Source: Lineus longissimus (Eukaryota > Nemertea > Pilidiophora > Heteronemertea > Lineidae). From it: DNA of 64,000 nt. The stretch spans positions 12,402,001-12,466,000 of the forward strand of contig NC_088321.1 of assembly GCF_910592395.1 (NCBI RefSeq), given 5' to 3'. Of this stretch, positions 33,104-44,107 are shown piece after piece (the stretch's first letter is position 1; every line of letters begins with the position of its first letter). Below the pieces are notes generated by a model. That model made no database searches, was not told where the DNA came from, and saw only the letters and a list, made by a program, of their open reading frames with translations. The position numbers and the translations under genes are program-made.

Positions 33104-34602
33104 AAAATCATTTCAGAAGAGCAAGGGATACAACGTTACAACTTTGTTCCATAGAGGAGGATTCGACTAATTGTGTTAAATTTTATTGGATTTTTCGTGA
33201 GAATAATTGAACACTAGGAGAATATTATGTTGATAGCAGCGTGCTTGTGCAATTTACAGATCATAGTTACATGGTAGCTATTTTGAGATTTCTATTTCGA
33301 GATTTAATGACAAAAGACTTGGACAACATTTATCGATTGCAACGAAGTTTAACAGATACGCGCAGATATCAAGTTTACGCATCTTGGCATTGTTCAAGTC
33401 ATTTATTGATATTGTAGGTTTGCATCTATAAACCTGTGTGTTTTTCCGTATTGACATATGATCAGGGGTATGTCCAGTGGGCCCTCAAACACACACACTC
33501 TTGCACAGTGCATAGACGCTGTACGAGATGTTCTATAAACCAAATAGTGTATTGCTGACTTGCTAGGGAACAAAATGACGAACCCGAACATATACAAAAA
33601 GAACTTTGCAAAATCATTTGGATGAGGCAACACCCGAGTTTATTCGGAAGGATGACCAGATTTATGTGTAAATATAAATATGTCTTTGCAAAATCCGATA
33701 TCCAGTTCGGTTTCAAATCCAATTTGGGGGATTTGGATTTGCATTTTCTGTTGTGAATGTTATGTTGTGGCCTGTTGATTGATTATGGGGCGGAACCCAT
33801 GCTTAGTAATGCATGGCCAAACAGTTAGCACAGCATTACTGTGCTCACATGGCTTAGAGGAGACAATACAGTATATACACGAAAATGAACAGGCGACTAG
33901 AACGGAAATCGACGTACATTGAACCATAACTACCATTCAAATCACAGATTGGTTCTCATTTTTCAGAGTGCAACTTGATCATCTAGTTGACAATTCAGGT
34001 AGAAATAACATTATTTTTCCAAAGCAAAAATCGTTTAAACGGATTTTCTATTTTAGTTGTGGTCGGTTGTTGATGGAGCGCACCGAGTCGTTTTTAATGG
34101 CCGTACGTTTTGCATTTATCGCCATATGTACCTAATTATCTCACGAATCGAAATTGTGTTTGATAACTACATATGTACTACTAAAGTAAGAGAAGCCGAG
34201 GGCCTGACGATTCCTCGATTATCAAAGAGGGCCTTAATGTTCTCTGGATACTGTAATATTCAAGCTTTTCAAAGGGATATCGAAAATGCCGAATTACAAG
34301 AGTTTGTCGGATCATTGCAACTTCTTTGGAATCCCAGGAATGCCGAATCTGTTCGCCGACATATCATCCCATTTACAGGTTTAAAATATTGTCTCAATCA
34401 ATTAGAAGTACGAAAAACTTACCATCAAGTGTAAACAAATTCGAAGTCGCCGTATCCGCATATAAACGCTGAAATGTGGTCACGTTAATGGTGTACCGTT
34501 GTCCACTGTGACACTGTAAAAGAGACTATACAAAGGATGTTGTCTACCGCTATAATCTTAGATATAAAGGTTTCCAGCGTTTGAAAAAAAATTATGATTT
34601 TT

Positions 34603-34926
34603 CGCCGGGAAGCCGACACGAATCGTGCCCCAGCCCGGGCAGGGCGTGATGTTGAGCCGTGAGTCAGATGCCCCGGACTCTACCGCGCCTCGCGCATCAC
34701 CTCGGGCGGGCGGTCCCTACAAGAGCATGAAGACGCAGGAAAGACCGGAAGATGACTCGGTCTGAGAGCCGAGGCCAAGACAGGGCAGGGCAGTTAGACA
34801 ATAAGCCACGAGTCCATCGCCCCAGACTCTTCGGCATATCGTCCATCAACTCGATCCAGGTTGACCTTCCCGCTTGCCCTCCAAGGGCGTGAAGCCCAGG
34901 CATGTGCGAGACGGTATAGGCTAGCC
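34603..34926. repeat. GC-rich cassette A (copy 3)
   Basis: Third copy, same position in the spacer; the block just upstream is shorter than in U3, U4 and U7. Confidence 0.6.
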
Positions 34927-36107
34927 TATACAGGTAACGCCGAGCCAAGCACAAAGCAATGTATAAAATTAGAATAAACAGCTCAAATCTGATTAATGGC
35001 TTGTAAAATAAAATACTTAAAAATAGTGATTGGCATTGACATACACTGGCTGCAAGCGAAGCTTAGCTCAAATTTATTAGTAATTTTGTCTTAACCAAAC
35101 TTGGACTGCAGGAGAGTGTGAGAAGGAAGGATTTAAGGCAGAACATAAGACATTCAAAAAAGAGTACATATTGGAAATTGATAGATTGCGAAACTCTTTA
35201 TCTTTTTGCTTCCAACTCAATCAATACGAACAATGGTTTCATTGATACGACCATGCGTGAATACAGTTAATGAGTTTTGAACTATTTCACTGCGTGTTTT
35301 ATCCGTGTTCAAGAATGCTCTTTCTCTCGTGCTCCATCCTCGTTTGCAAGTGTCACATCAACTCTGGTACAACTGGTCATGGCCACCTTAGCTCTTTCGT
35401 CGATACCGATTAACCGAGGGCGCAAATTCGACCGGCGGCCCTCTTACTGTTGTAACAGGGGAGTATATCTTTAATTACGGAGGCATCTTCTTCTGCGCTG
35501 CTCCAAAATAATGGGTTACCAGCCTTAGGCGAAATACCGGAAAGTGGCAGCATATTGGCCTGCGGGAAAAGGATTGGAACTACCTACTTTGATCACGTTT
35601 TGATTTATACCATTGATTCGATAATAAATGATCATTATATTCGCCAAACGTTTTGTTTGACGAATATTCGTGCAAGAGGTATCAATGTGTTGCTAGCGAT
35701 GTCCAGTATGTTGTGTCTATCAAAATGATAAGTGAACATTTGCGTCGCAGCAGTGTAGAATGCTCACATACATGCCTAAACCAAAGGGGTAATGAAATTG
35801 CCACCTGTTGCGAGAATTTACTTTTGCTGCACGGAATTAGTCAACGCGGTATATTATGTACAATGATGTAAACACATTGAAAGTGTATGTCGGGATTAAA
35901 GCTAATATATAACTTCGACACAATGCAATAATATAACTACACAATGTATCCGTTAAACCCTTTGTGTAGTGTGTACAAGTGGAGTGTCAGCCTTGGTAGT
36001 CTGGCAGTAGTTGTCTGTGAGGTCGTTTATGGACGTTTTTCATTCTCAGGCTATTTTAACGATAAAGATTACAGCACTAAATATTTGCTATCGTTTTGTT
36101 TTGAAGA

Positions 36108-36254
36108 ATGAAGTGTTTTTCTTTACGACTAACAGCTGTCCTCTTACGGCAAGTGTATGCATGCCTTTTCAGCTGCAATCACTACCGGACTACCAGAAAC
36201 GTTGCCTATTTTACCCAAAGCAAGATTGTTGAAACAGATAAAGATATTGACTAA
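36108..36254 (+). CDS. Uncertain short ORF with signal-like N-terminus (U5-U6 spacer)
   Basis: MKCFSLRLTAVLLRQVYACL and about 28 more residues ending VETDKDID. Homolog of 12176-12328 with 6-nt in-frame differences. Function unknown; may not be coding. Confidence 0.2.
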   Translation: MKCFSLRLTAVLLRQVYACLFSCNHYRTTRNVAYFTQSKIVETDKDID

Positions 36255-37004
36255 AGGTCATGCATAGAAAACGCAATAGCGAGTTCTGGACTAATTGTTG
36301 GTGTGTTGATGAGCAACGCCCTTTCACGCCTTCCACGAAAACATCATTCGATTTTTTTTACACGCCATGAATTATTAGTGTCTGTAGCTACATCAAGCTT
36401 TAAAGAGATCCTTTCGAGGCACAAAGTTGTTATTTAGACCACCTGAACGTTGTAAAAATAACTAAATTGGTGATTACCTCTTATGCAGTTCACGGACTGG
36501 AGTCAGTTATGCATGCAATGTTACCCAGATGGCAAGCTCTCATAATCACCTGCCTGAGGGGAACTCGAAACTGCCAAGATTTATCAATGGAAGGTTATTC
36601 GCCCGCCTTAGGTTTTAACAGGGGCGTTCAGAACTACCTACTTTTATAAGCGTTTCGTGGTAGGTTTTCTTTAAGAAAATTGTAAATGCGCCTTACAAAG
36701 AGCATTCAGACGCCATTGCAACACAGTTGCGACATGCGCAGGCATGCTAGGCAGACGGTCCTCGAAGCTCTGATCAAATTCGTATGATTATCTTTTAGTC
36801 AAGATTGAAAAAGAATCTTTCAAGAATCGAGTAACGAATGTACATTGAAAATTCGAAGAATACAGCACAGATACAGCTGTACTTAATAACTCTGTAACAT
36901 TCATTCGAACTTCTGAACGAGGTAGAAAAAACCCGTTGTATTGGGATTGCTATTGTATTGTTAACCCACTCCGATCCAGTGTGAGTTAGGCTTTCAGTTC
37001 GACG

Positions 37005-37086
37005 ATGCGCCACCTACTTACCGGTATATTACTCCTTCAATCCATCGCCTGTAGAAGTACTGGAGACAACTGTATCAACCACAGAG
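37005..37086 (+). CDS. Signal-peptide exon 1 of U6
   Basis: MRHLLTGILLLQSIACRSTG, 82-nt class, identical in protein to U4 and U8. Phase 1, donor GTGAGT. Confidence 0.78.
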
Positions 37087-38432
37087 GTGAGTTGTTTGGA
37101 ATTATTCAGGTCCCCGTCAATGAAATCAATTCGGCTCAGTCATCCCAGGCCGCACAAATTAGGTGATGACATCATTCTAAATCCTATATCGGATAGTACG
37201 ATGAATGCAAATGCTTAAAACAATTATACGTTTGCCGTATTAACAAAGTGCGTTAGGGTTGCTTGCCTGCCTCAAATCATTTCAGAGGTTGGAGCAAAGC
37301 GTTTGGCCAGAAGGTGCCCACCGCCAAATGATTGCGTCATTGGCCGGTGGTTGCCGTTCTAAGATTCGCATTGGACACATCACCCCTTTCAAGAAAACTG
37401 ATGGTACAGTTGTAGTTATAATTCATTAGAAAGCACAGCAATCAACGTTTCACATGCAATATATCATATTGCTTGAGTGGAGTTACTGAGCGCCTCAGGA
37501 AGGACCGGCCTATGGGTGAAACACTCACATGCTGGGTATGCACTCGTTCACGAGCCACGACAGTCTTTAGTGCCCAAAAGGGCTTCCAGTCTATTAAAAA
37601 TTTCAACATAAGCATTCATATCCCACCCCTTTTATGGCTGCGAAAGGCATACTTGTTTAGGCTCTACCCATCGAGGCGGTAGTAGAACTCGGGTATTGTC
37701 TGGCTTGGGATCTTATTGGTGAGTGGATCCAATACACACTATATATTCTAATAATACCAATGACAGCAGCAGAGATCGCAATTTAAAGATATTGGTGCTT
37801 ATTTCTACTAAAGGCTAGCAGACTCATCTGAAATTCGCAATCCGAAATTTGATATCCAATATTAACCAATCAGAGGGAAACTTTCAACATTTCAAAACCA
37901 ATTAGATGTCGTGAAACATTTTATTCGGTGAATGCAAAATGGCCGCAATCGGCACTGCGTTTATATGCATCAAATCATTGTAAGAAGCTAGATCAACTCG
38001 ACTTGCTGATGTCAGGTGATTATTTTACATATACCGTGATGCATTCTTGACGCAATGATTAGTAGAAAATAGGTCAAATATATTGCATTCTTTCAAAATG
38101 ATATTCTTGCTAGTCTGACTAGCTCAAAGAATCGTGCCCATGTCGGGTTATAGCTGCAATTTGATAAAAAAAGCTTGACTTAATTGAAGAACCATTGGTC
38201 TCTTTTGTCATTAGAGCAAAGTACTGATTGTTACACTTGATCTGATTGGCTAAAAGTGTCCCAGCGACTAGTGAGTTTGAATTTCGATTTCGGATTCGAG
38301 AATTTCGGACTCCGGATTTCTAATTTCAGATGGACCATCTGGGCTTTCGTAAATTTTAGTAAATCAAGTTGTAATTTAAAATTGACTAAGGCGATTTATA
38401 ATGGAACAATGTTGTGTTCCTTTGCATTTCAG

Positions 38433-38475
38433 ACACCAGTGTGTTCTTTCTTAATGGAAGTGACAGGAATATAAG
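38433..38475 (+). CDS. Micro-exon 2 of U6
   Basis: Acceptor TTTGCATTTCAG, donor GTAACT. GAAGTGACA gives LNGSDRNI, so the sequon becomes NGS but is retained. Confidence 0.7.
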
Positions 38476-38870
38476 GTAACTGTGTCTGTGGATTCTCCAT
38501 TATTCATAAACTTATGAAGCAAAACCACTGCATCTTTGTTTCCTTTTGGTCCCGCATCCAATAATGAAACACTGCTCAACAGGGAAGCTCACTTCCTGTC
38601 TTCCGCAATACGAAGCTACACAGCCATAGAAGACCTACACTTTGCTTCTTTTCATCGCCATTTCCATCTATAGTTCAAAGCCATCAGAATAAATAGGCTA
38701 TTAATCGGTTGCGTCACTCTACTTGAGGCTCTTTATGTTTAAACCTTTGGCTGTGGCTCCGTGTCAAGACTTTGTCATTTATAGCATCGGAATTTCTCCA
38801 CAGCAGTTAGCAAATGTGTCTTTAAATGCTGAAGTTTTCATGACATTGTATCGATTTCAAACTCCTCCAG

Positions 38871-39427
38871 TGTGAAATACGGTGCAAATTACGCCAAGTC
38901 AACTTTCTTTGGTGAGGTTCTCTCATTTAATGAATGTGATCATGAGGTTAAGCTGAACATTGATCTTCAGAAGAACGATGTCGTTTCGTTTGCTTTCTAC
39001 TTTCGGCAGCGTCACCATACCAGACGATGGGCATTTATAATTTGTATTTCTGGAAGACACTTTGACGTTTACGTCAGTAGCTGTCATGGTATACAAGTAA
39101 TGTGTAATAACCTACATAATAATTCGGTGCGAAGAACTAAAACTGGAAAGGCAATCAAGGCGCGTGTTTGGTATTTTCTTGTTGTAACGGTGGACATAAT
39201 AAGAAATACATGTATCCATAAGATTTACCTCGACGGAGTAAAACTGAATGCTAGGACGCTACCAAAATCTGTCAAAATCAGATCAGGTCGCTTTACTTTT
39301 CTTGGTCGTCGTTTACCCACCCTAGGAGGACGCTGCACTTCACATTATTTTATCGGTGCTATGTCCAACCTTAGGATTTTACCATGTCTCTTGAATCAAC
39401 GGGAGGTTCGAAGTATTTATGAGAGCG
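38871..39427 (+). CDS. LamG-like exon 3 of U6
   Basis: 557 nt, the longest. The variable patch reads WAFIICISGRHFDVYVSSCH, then NNLHNNSVRRTKTGKAI. The insertion TC before IHKIYLDG is in frame. It ends GAGAGCG before GTAAGT. Confidence 0.85.
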
Positions 39428-40607
39428 GTAAGTTAGCAGCTTTTCCAACCATGAATAATCCATGGAAAATGCCTTAGTCCATATAGTCGTCAACGTCTTC
39501 GGCGCTGGAGCTCAAACACGTTTGTACAAAACAAATTAAGTCAGTTAACGTTCGTGGTATTAACTTTAGCTTAAGACTGAAGAAAGTTAAGAGTTAGAGC
39601 CTTCATTTTCACCTATTTGAACTATCACACCCGGTTTCTGTTTACATTGATCAGTTGTTTAAGACAAGTTTAACCAACTATAACGTGGCGTCAACTCCTC
39701 CAACACGTATTATGCAAACGTAAAGTGAACGTGTTGGTGACTTCTGTTGGAAAACCACAGGCATGCCAGGCCCTAATAGATAATTTCGCAACCCAACAGT
39801 AATGTTAGTGTTCAGCTTTGTCATTCAGTTCTCAGCATTCTAAATATTAGTATAGGATACATTGGACAGTCCGTATTTTGTTACTGGATATTTCCCATCC
39901 ATTCTTGGCACAACGCACAACAATAAGCAGTATATAGAATTCACATTGATACAAGAATGAAGATTTACTGGCCGAAAATAACAAAAATCTATTCATTCCG
40001 CCAATGTACACAAATGCATACTTCGAAATATAATTCGTTACCATGCTAAAAACTTATGAACTTTGAAATTGATCCCAACCTGAAACTGCGGCAATAACGA
40101 CCTTCAACATGGCAGCACGTTCTCAGTTCCGTGTGGCACAGCTTTGTAATACAGTCATTCAGTCACAGCCAATCAGATTGTTGGTATTTTTACATATCAC
40201 TCCCCGAATCCTCATTTCCCATTGTCATTCCAGTTAAATATGAGAGTAAGTATGGCACGCATACCCAAAAAATATTTTAAAGGGATTTTATTCAAACATT
40301 CTCACTGCGATGTTGTCTCTTTAAAACAGACCTTAATAGATTTTAATTTCAATCAGAACAATCTAGTCCAAATGTAAAATGACCCGTGATCAAAAGTTAA
40401 GACAATATTCTAATATCACAATATCTCCGTTTAATGTCTTGTTCAGTATTGTCCACGTGTAACCTTACATATTAAAATCTTAACTAATAGCAATAATGAT
40501 ACAATAATCTTTTGACGAATGTACATACGCATGGACCAAAAACTGGATAAAGTTATGGCTATGAATATTATAGGAATTTTTTGTGTGACCCTGCATGCGC
40601 AGTTTGG

Positions 40608-40874
40608 CTGAAAGGGTGGATGTCGTCCTGGGTGCCGACAAATGGTACCCAGGTTCTAGATCGACTGGACAATAAGCACCCTGGGTGCCATTACACTAGA
40701 CAAATACAACCCAGCTTCTTTTTGCCTGGCTTACGGATCTTAGGGACGACGTTTCTGTTCTGCCACTGGGTGCTGTTTGTCTAGTGTAATGGTACCCAGG
40801 GTGCTTATTGTCCAGTCGATCTCGAACATGGGTACCATTTGTCGGCACCCAGGACGACATCCACCCTTTCAGCT
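40608..40874. mobile_element. MITE-A (267 bp, long inverted repeats)
   Basis: Two arms of about 97 bp are near-perfect inverted complements, starting CTGAAAGGGTGGATGTCGTC. Target duplication GCAGTTTGG (40599-40607 and 40875-40883; 8 or 9 bp depending on the assigned end). U1 has the empty site TGCGCAGTTTGGTG near 1260. No coding capacity. Superfamily unassigned; the duplication length suggests hAT- or Mutator-like. Confidence 0.88.
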
Positions 40875-41147
40875 GCAGTTTGGTGTATCGGCCCTGAATC
40901 GTTTTGGTTGGTACAAGTATGGAAGCCTTAAAACTGTGACTAAGTCATATTCCAACATTTACTTTGAGGTGTTTCAGTGCTATAGAAGTTGTTCCTTGCT
41001 GTCGAGTATGTCGGTATTGACGTCTCCTCACACACCACTCGGGTGGAGTGGTCAGTATGTCAGTTTGGCATTTTGACATTTATTTTACCTTGATCTACCC
41101 GCCCGGGGTTTTGTGAGAAATGTTAATTATAATCCCTTGTCGTATAG

Positions 41148-41341
41148 AAAACCGACTGATGTTCATAAAGGAAGACGGCGACTCTGACTCCATTGACGAA
41201 ATATCTTATAACAGAGGGCCTGTCCGTTCAAATATCCAATGCAGTTTGTACTGTTATGACGAGAACACACGCAATGAGACCTGTACAGCATTTAGCTTTA
41301 ATATCAACACAAACTGGTGCGAAATTTTACAAGATATGTAA
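41148..41341 (+). CDS. PAN/apple-like exon 4 of U6
   Basis: Core IQCSLYCYDENTRNETCTAF and NWCEILQDM; W replaces the first C of the CCE pair. Stop 41339-41341. In this copy, removal of the 17-nt GT...AG (41338-41354) opens a frame to 41544, longer than in any other copy. Confidence 0.75.
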
Positions 41342-43913
41342 AAAATCATTTCAGAAAAGCAAGGGATACAACGTTACAACTTTGTTCCATAGAGGAGGGT
41401 TCGACTAATTGTGTTAAATTGTATTGGATTCTTCGTGAGAATTATTTAACTTCAGGAGAATATTATGTTGATAGCAGCGTGCGTGTGCAATTAACAGATC
41501 ATAGTTACATGATAGCTATTTGGAGATTTCTATTTCGAGATTAAAAAATTACAAAAGACATGGGACAAAATCTATCGATTGCAACGAAGTTTAACAAACA
41601 CGCGCAGATATCAAGTTTACGCATCTTGGCATTGTCCAAGACAATTATTGAGGTTTGGATCTATAAACCTGTGTGTATTTCCGTATTGACATATGAACAG
41701 GGGTATGTCCAGTTGGCCTTCAAATACACACACACGTGCACAGTGCATAGATGTTGTACGAGATGTTCTATAAACCAATTAGTGTATTGCTGACTTGCTA
41801 GGGAACAAAATGGCGAACCCTAACATATACAAAAAGAACTTCGCAAAATCATTTGGATGAGGCAACACCCGAGTTTATTTGGAAGGATGACGAGATTTCT
41901 ATGTAAATATAAATATGTCTTTGCAAAATCCGATCTCCAGTTCGGTTTCAAATCCAAATCCCCCCACAACCACAGTGGACAGCGGTACACCATTAACATG
42001 ACCGTAATTACCATAAACAACATTTCCTGTGGTTTATTTCATGTTGAGGCCTGTTAGATTGATTATGGGGCGGAACCCATGCTTAGTAGTGCATGGCCAA
42101 ACAGTTAGAACTGCATTACTTGGATCACTTGGCTTAGATGAGACAATACAGTATATTCACGAAAATTAACAGGCGACTAGAACGGAAATCGACTTACATT
42201 GGACCATAACCACCATTCAAACCACAGATTGGTTCTCAGTTTTTAGAGTGCAACTGGATCATCTAGTTGACAATTCAGGTAGAAATAACATTATTTTCCA
42301 AAGAAAAAACCGTTCAAACGGATTTTCTATTTTTGTTGTGGTCTGTGGTTAATGGAGTGCACCGAGTCGTTTTTAATGGCCGTACGTTTGGCGTTGATCG
42401 TCTGATGTACCTAATTATCTCACGAATCGTGGACATGTTTGATAACTACAATCCACCGATTATCAAAGAGGGCCTTATTGTACTCTGGATACTGTAATAT
42501 TCAAGCTTTTCAAAGAGAGAGTTTATCAGATCATTGCAACTTGTTCGGAATCCCAGGCATGCCAAATCTGTTCGCGGGCATATCATCCCAATTACAGGTT
42601 TAAAATATTGTCTCAATTTATTAGAAGTACAAAAAAATTAAAATCAAGTGTCAAAAAGTTCCAATTGGCCGTACCCGCATATAAACGCTGAAATGTGGTC
42701 ACGTTAATGGTGTACCGTTGTCCACTGTGACACAGTGAACGAGTCTATACAAAGGATGTTGTCTAATGATAGTTTTTAGCGGTTTTATAAAAGCGATATA
42801 TAGATGGGACACGTCACATCTCAATAAGACTCTTGTACTGCCAAATATATGTGACCCGTTCCAGCAAAACCAGTCGAATGTCGCTCTGAGCTTGGTAGGT
42901 TGAGACGGACTGTGTGTTCATTTCACTATTGTCTGCCTTTTGTGAAGTCTGACGACATCAATTTCTTCTATTATCTCCTGGTGTCACCTGGGCTCATCTT
43001 ATGTGTGACATGCTACTGGTTTTGCTAGAACGGGTCACATATATGATGATGTGTATGAAAACAAGTTCTTTTTCAGAAATGCATGCTTTACTTCTAATCG
43101 CAGAAGGATAGTTCCATTTGACTGACTTTAAGACATAATATTCAACGCTATACAGGCAACGTCAAGCCAATCACAAAGCAATGTATCAAATTAGAATAAA
43201 CAGCTCAAATCTGATTAATTGCTTGTAAAATAAAATACTTACTATTTCTATACTTCTATACTTACTGATATTCTATTTTTAGTAATTTTGTCTTAACCAA
43301 ACATGGACTAGTGCAGGAGAGTGTGAGAAGCAAGGATTTAAGGCAGAACATAAGACATTCAAAATAGTGTACAGTACATATTGGAAATTGATAGATTTTG
43401 AAACTTTTTTTTTGAAACTGTAAAATCGAAAGTTAAGACATGATTCTAATATCACAAGATCTCAATTTAATGTCAGGTTCAGTCTTGTGTAATGTACACG
43501 TCAGCTGACATATTAAAACTTTAACAAAAAGCAGTAATCTTGCAAGAATCGTTTGACGAATGCCACATGCGCATGGACCAAAAACTGAATAAATCTATGG
43601 CTATGAATATTATAGGAATTTTTGTGTTGACCCTGCATGCGCAGTTTCGTGTATCGACCCTGAATCGTTTTGGTTGGTACAAGTATGAGAGCCTGAAAAA
43701 GCTGACAAAGTCATATTCCAATATTTAGTTTAAGGTGTTTCAGAGTTATAGAAGTTGTTCCTTGCTGTCGGGTATGTCGGTATTGACGTCTCCTCACACA
43801 CCACTCGGGTGAGTGGTCAGTATGTCAGTTTGACATTTTGACATTCATTTTACGTCGATCTACCCTCCCGTTGTTTGTAATAAAGAAATTAACTTTAAAC
43901 CCTTGTTGTATAG
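41342..43913. other. Spacer after U6, up to the relic PAN exon
   Basis: Normal post-PAN spacer to about 43405, including MITE-B at 42850-43039. Near 43405-43420 a T-run marks an abrupt switch to intron-3-type sequence equivalent to U1 position 1041, so this DNA continues as intron 3 of a deleted gene up to 43913. Confidence 0.65.
42850..43039. mobile_element. MITE-B (190 bp, TA duplication)
   Basis: Terminal inverted repeats of about 25 bp begin TGTGACCCGTTCCAGCAAAA. Flanked by TA at 42848-42849 and 43040-43041. Noncoding. The second full copy is at 58546-58735; a truncated one is at 10560-10727. The TA target suggests a Tc1-mariner-type driver. Confidence 0.85.
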
Positions 43914-44107
43914 AAAACCGACTGATGTTCATAAAGGAAGACGGCGACTCTGACTCCATTGACGAAATATCTTATAACAGAGTACCTGTCCGTTGAAAGA
44001 TACAATGAAGCTTGTACTGTTATGACAAGAACACACGCAATGAGACCTGTAAAGCTTTTAGCTTTAATATCAACACAAACTGTTGTGAAATTTTACAAGA
44101 TATGTAA
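43914..44107 (+). pseudogene. Relic PAN exon of a deleted tenth gene
   Basis: A PAN exon with normal acceptor TTGTATAG and full length, but no LamG, micro-exon or signal exon of its own. The upstream DNA jumps from U6 spacer into intron 3 at about 43.4 kb. CGT-TGA at 43991-43996 replaces CGTTCA, a nonsense codon before the cysteine core. It could in theory be spliced as an extra exon of U6, but the stop argues for decay. Confidence 0.8.

Larger units (their letters stand above)
33104..37004. other. Spacer U5-U6
   Basis: Repeat-unit spacer with cassette A at 34603-34926 and the AATAAA block after it. The GSILA-type frame near 35.5 kb carries a 27-nt in-frame deletion and then a late frameshift. 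The MKCFSLRLTAV frame is at 36108-36254, and the 5' flank of U6 follows. From about 36.0 kb on, the sequence is nearly identical to 52.0 kb onward. Confidence 0.55.
37005..41341 (+). other. U6: complete secreted PAN-LamG gene model
   Basis: Exons are 37005-37086, 38433-38475, 38871-39427 and 41148-41341, totalling 876 nt for 291 residues. The LamG exon has a 6-nt in-frame insertion (RNTCIHKIYLDG), which adds a cysteine beside a structural strand. Intron 1 is 37087-38432 and intron 2 is 38476-38870. Intron 3 (39428-41147) is long and carries MITE-A (40608-40874). The neighbour block 36.0-42.8 kb is duplicated as 52.0-58.5 kb (U8). Confidence 0.74.
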
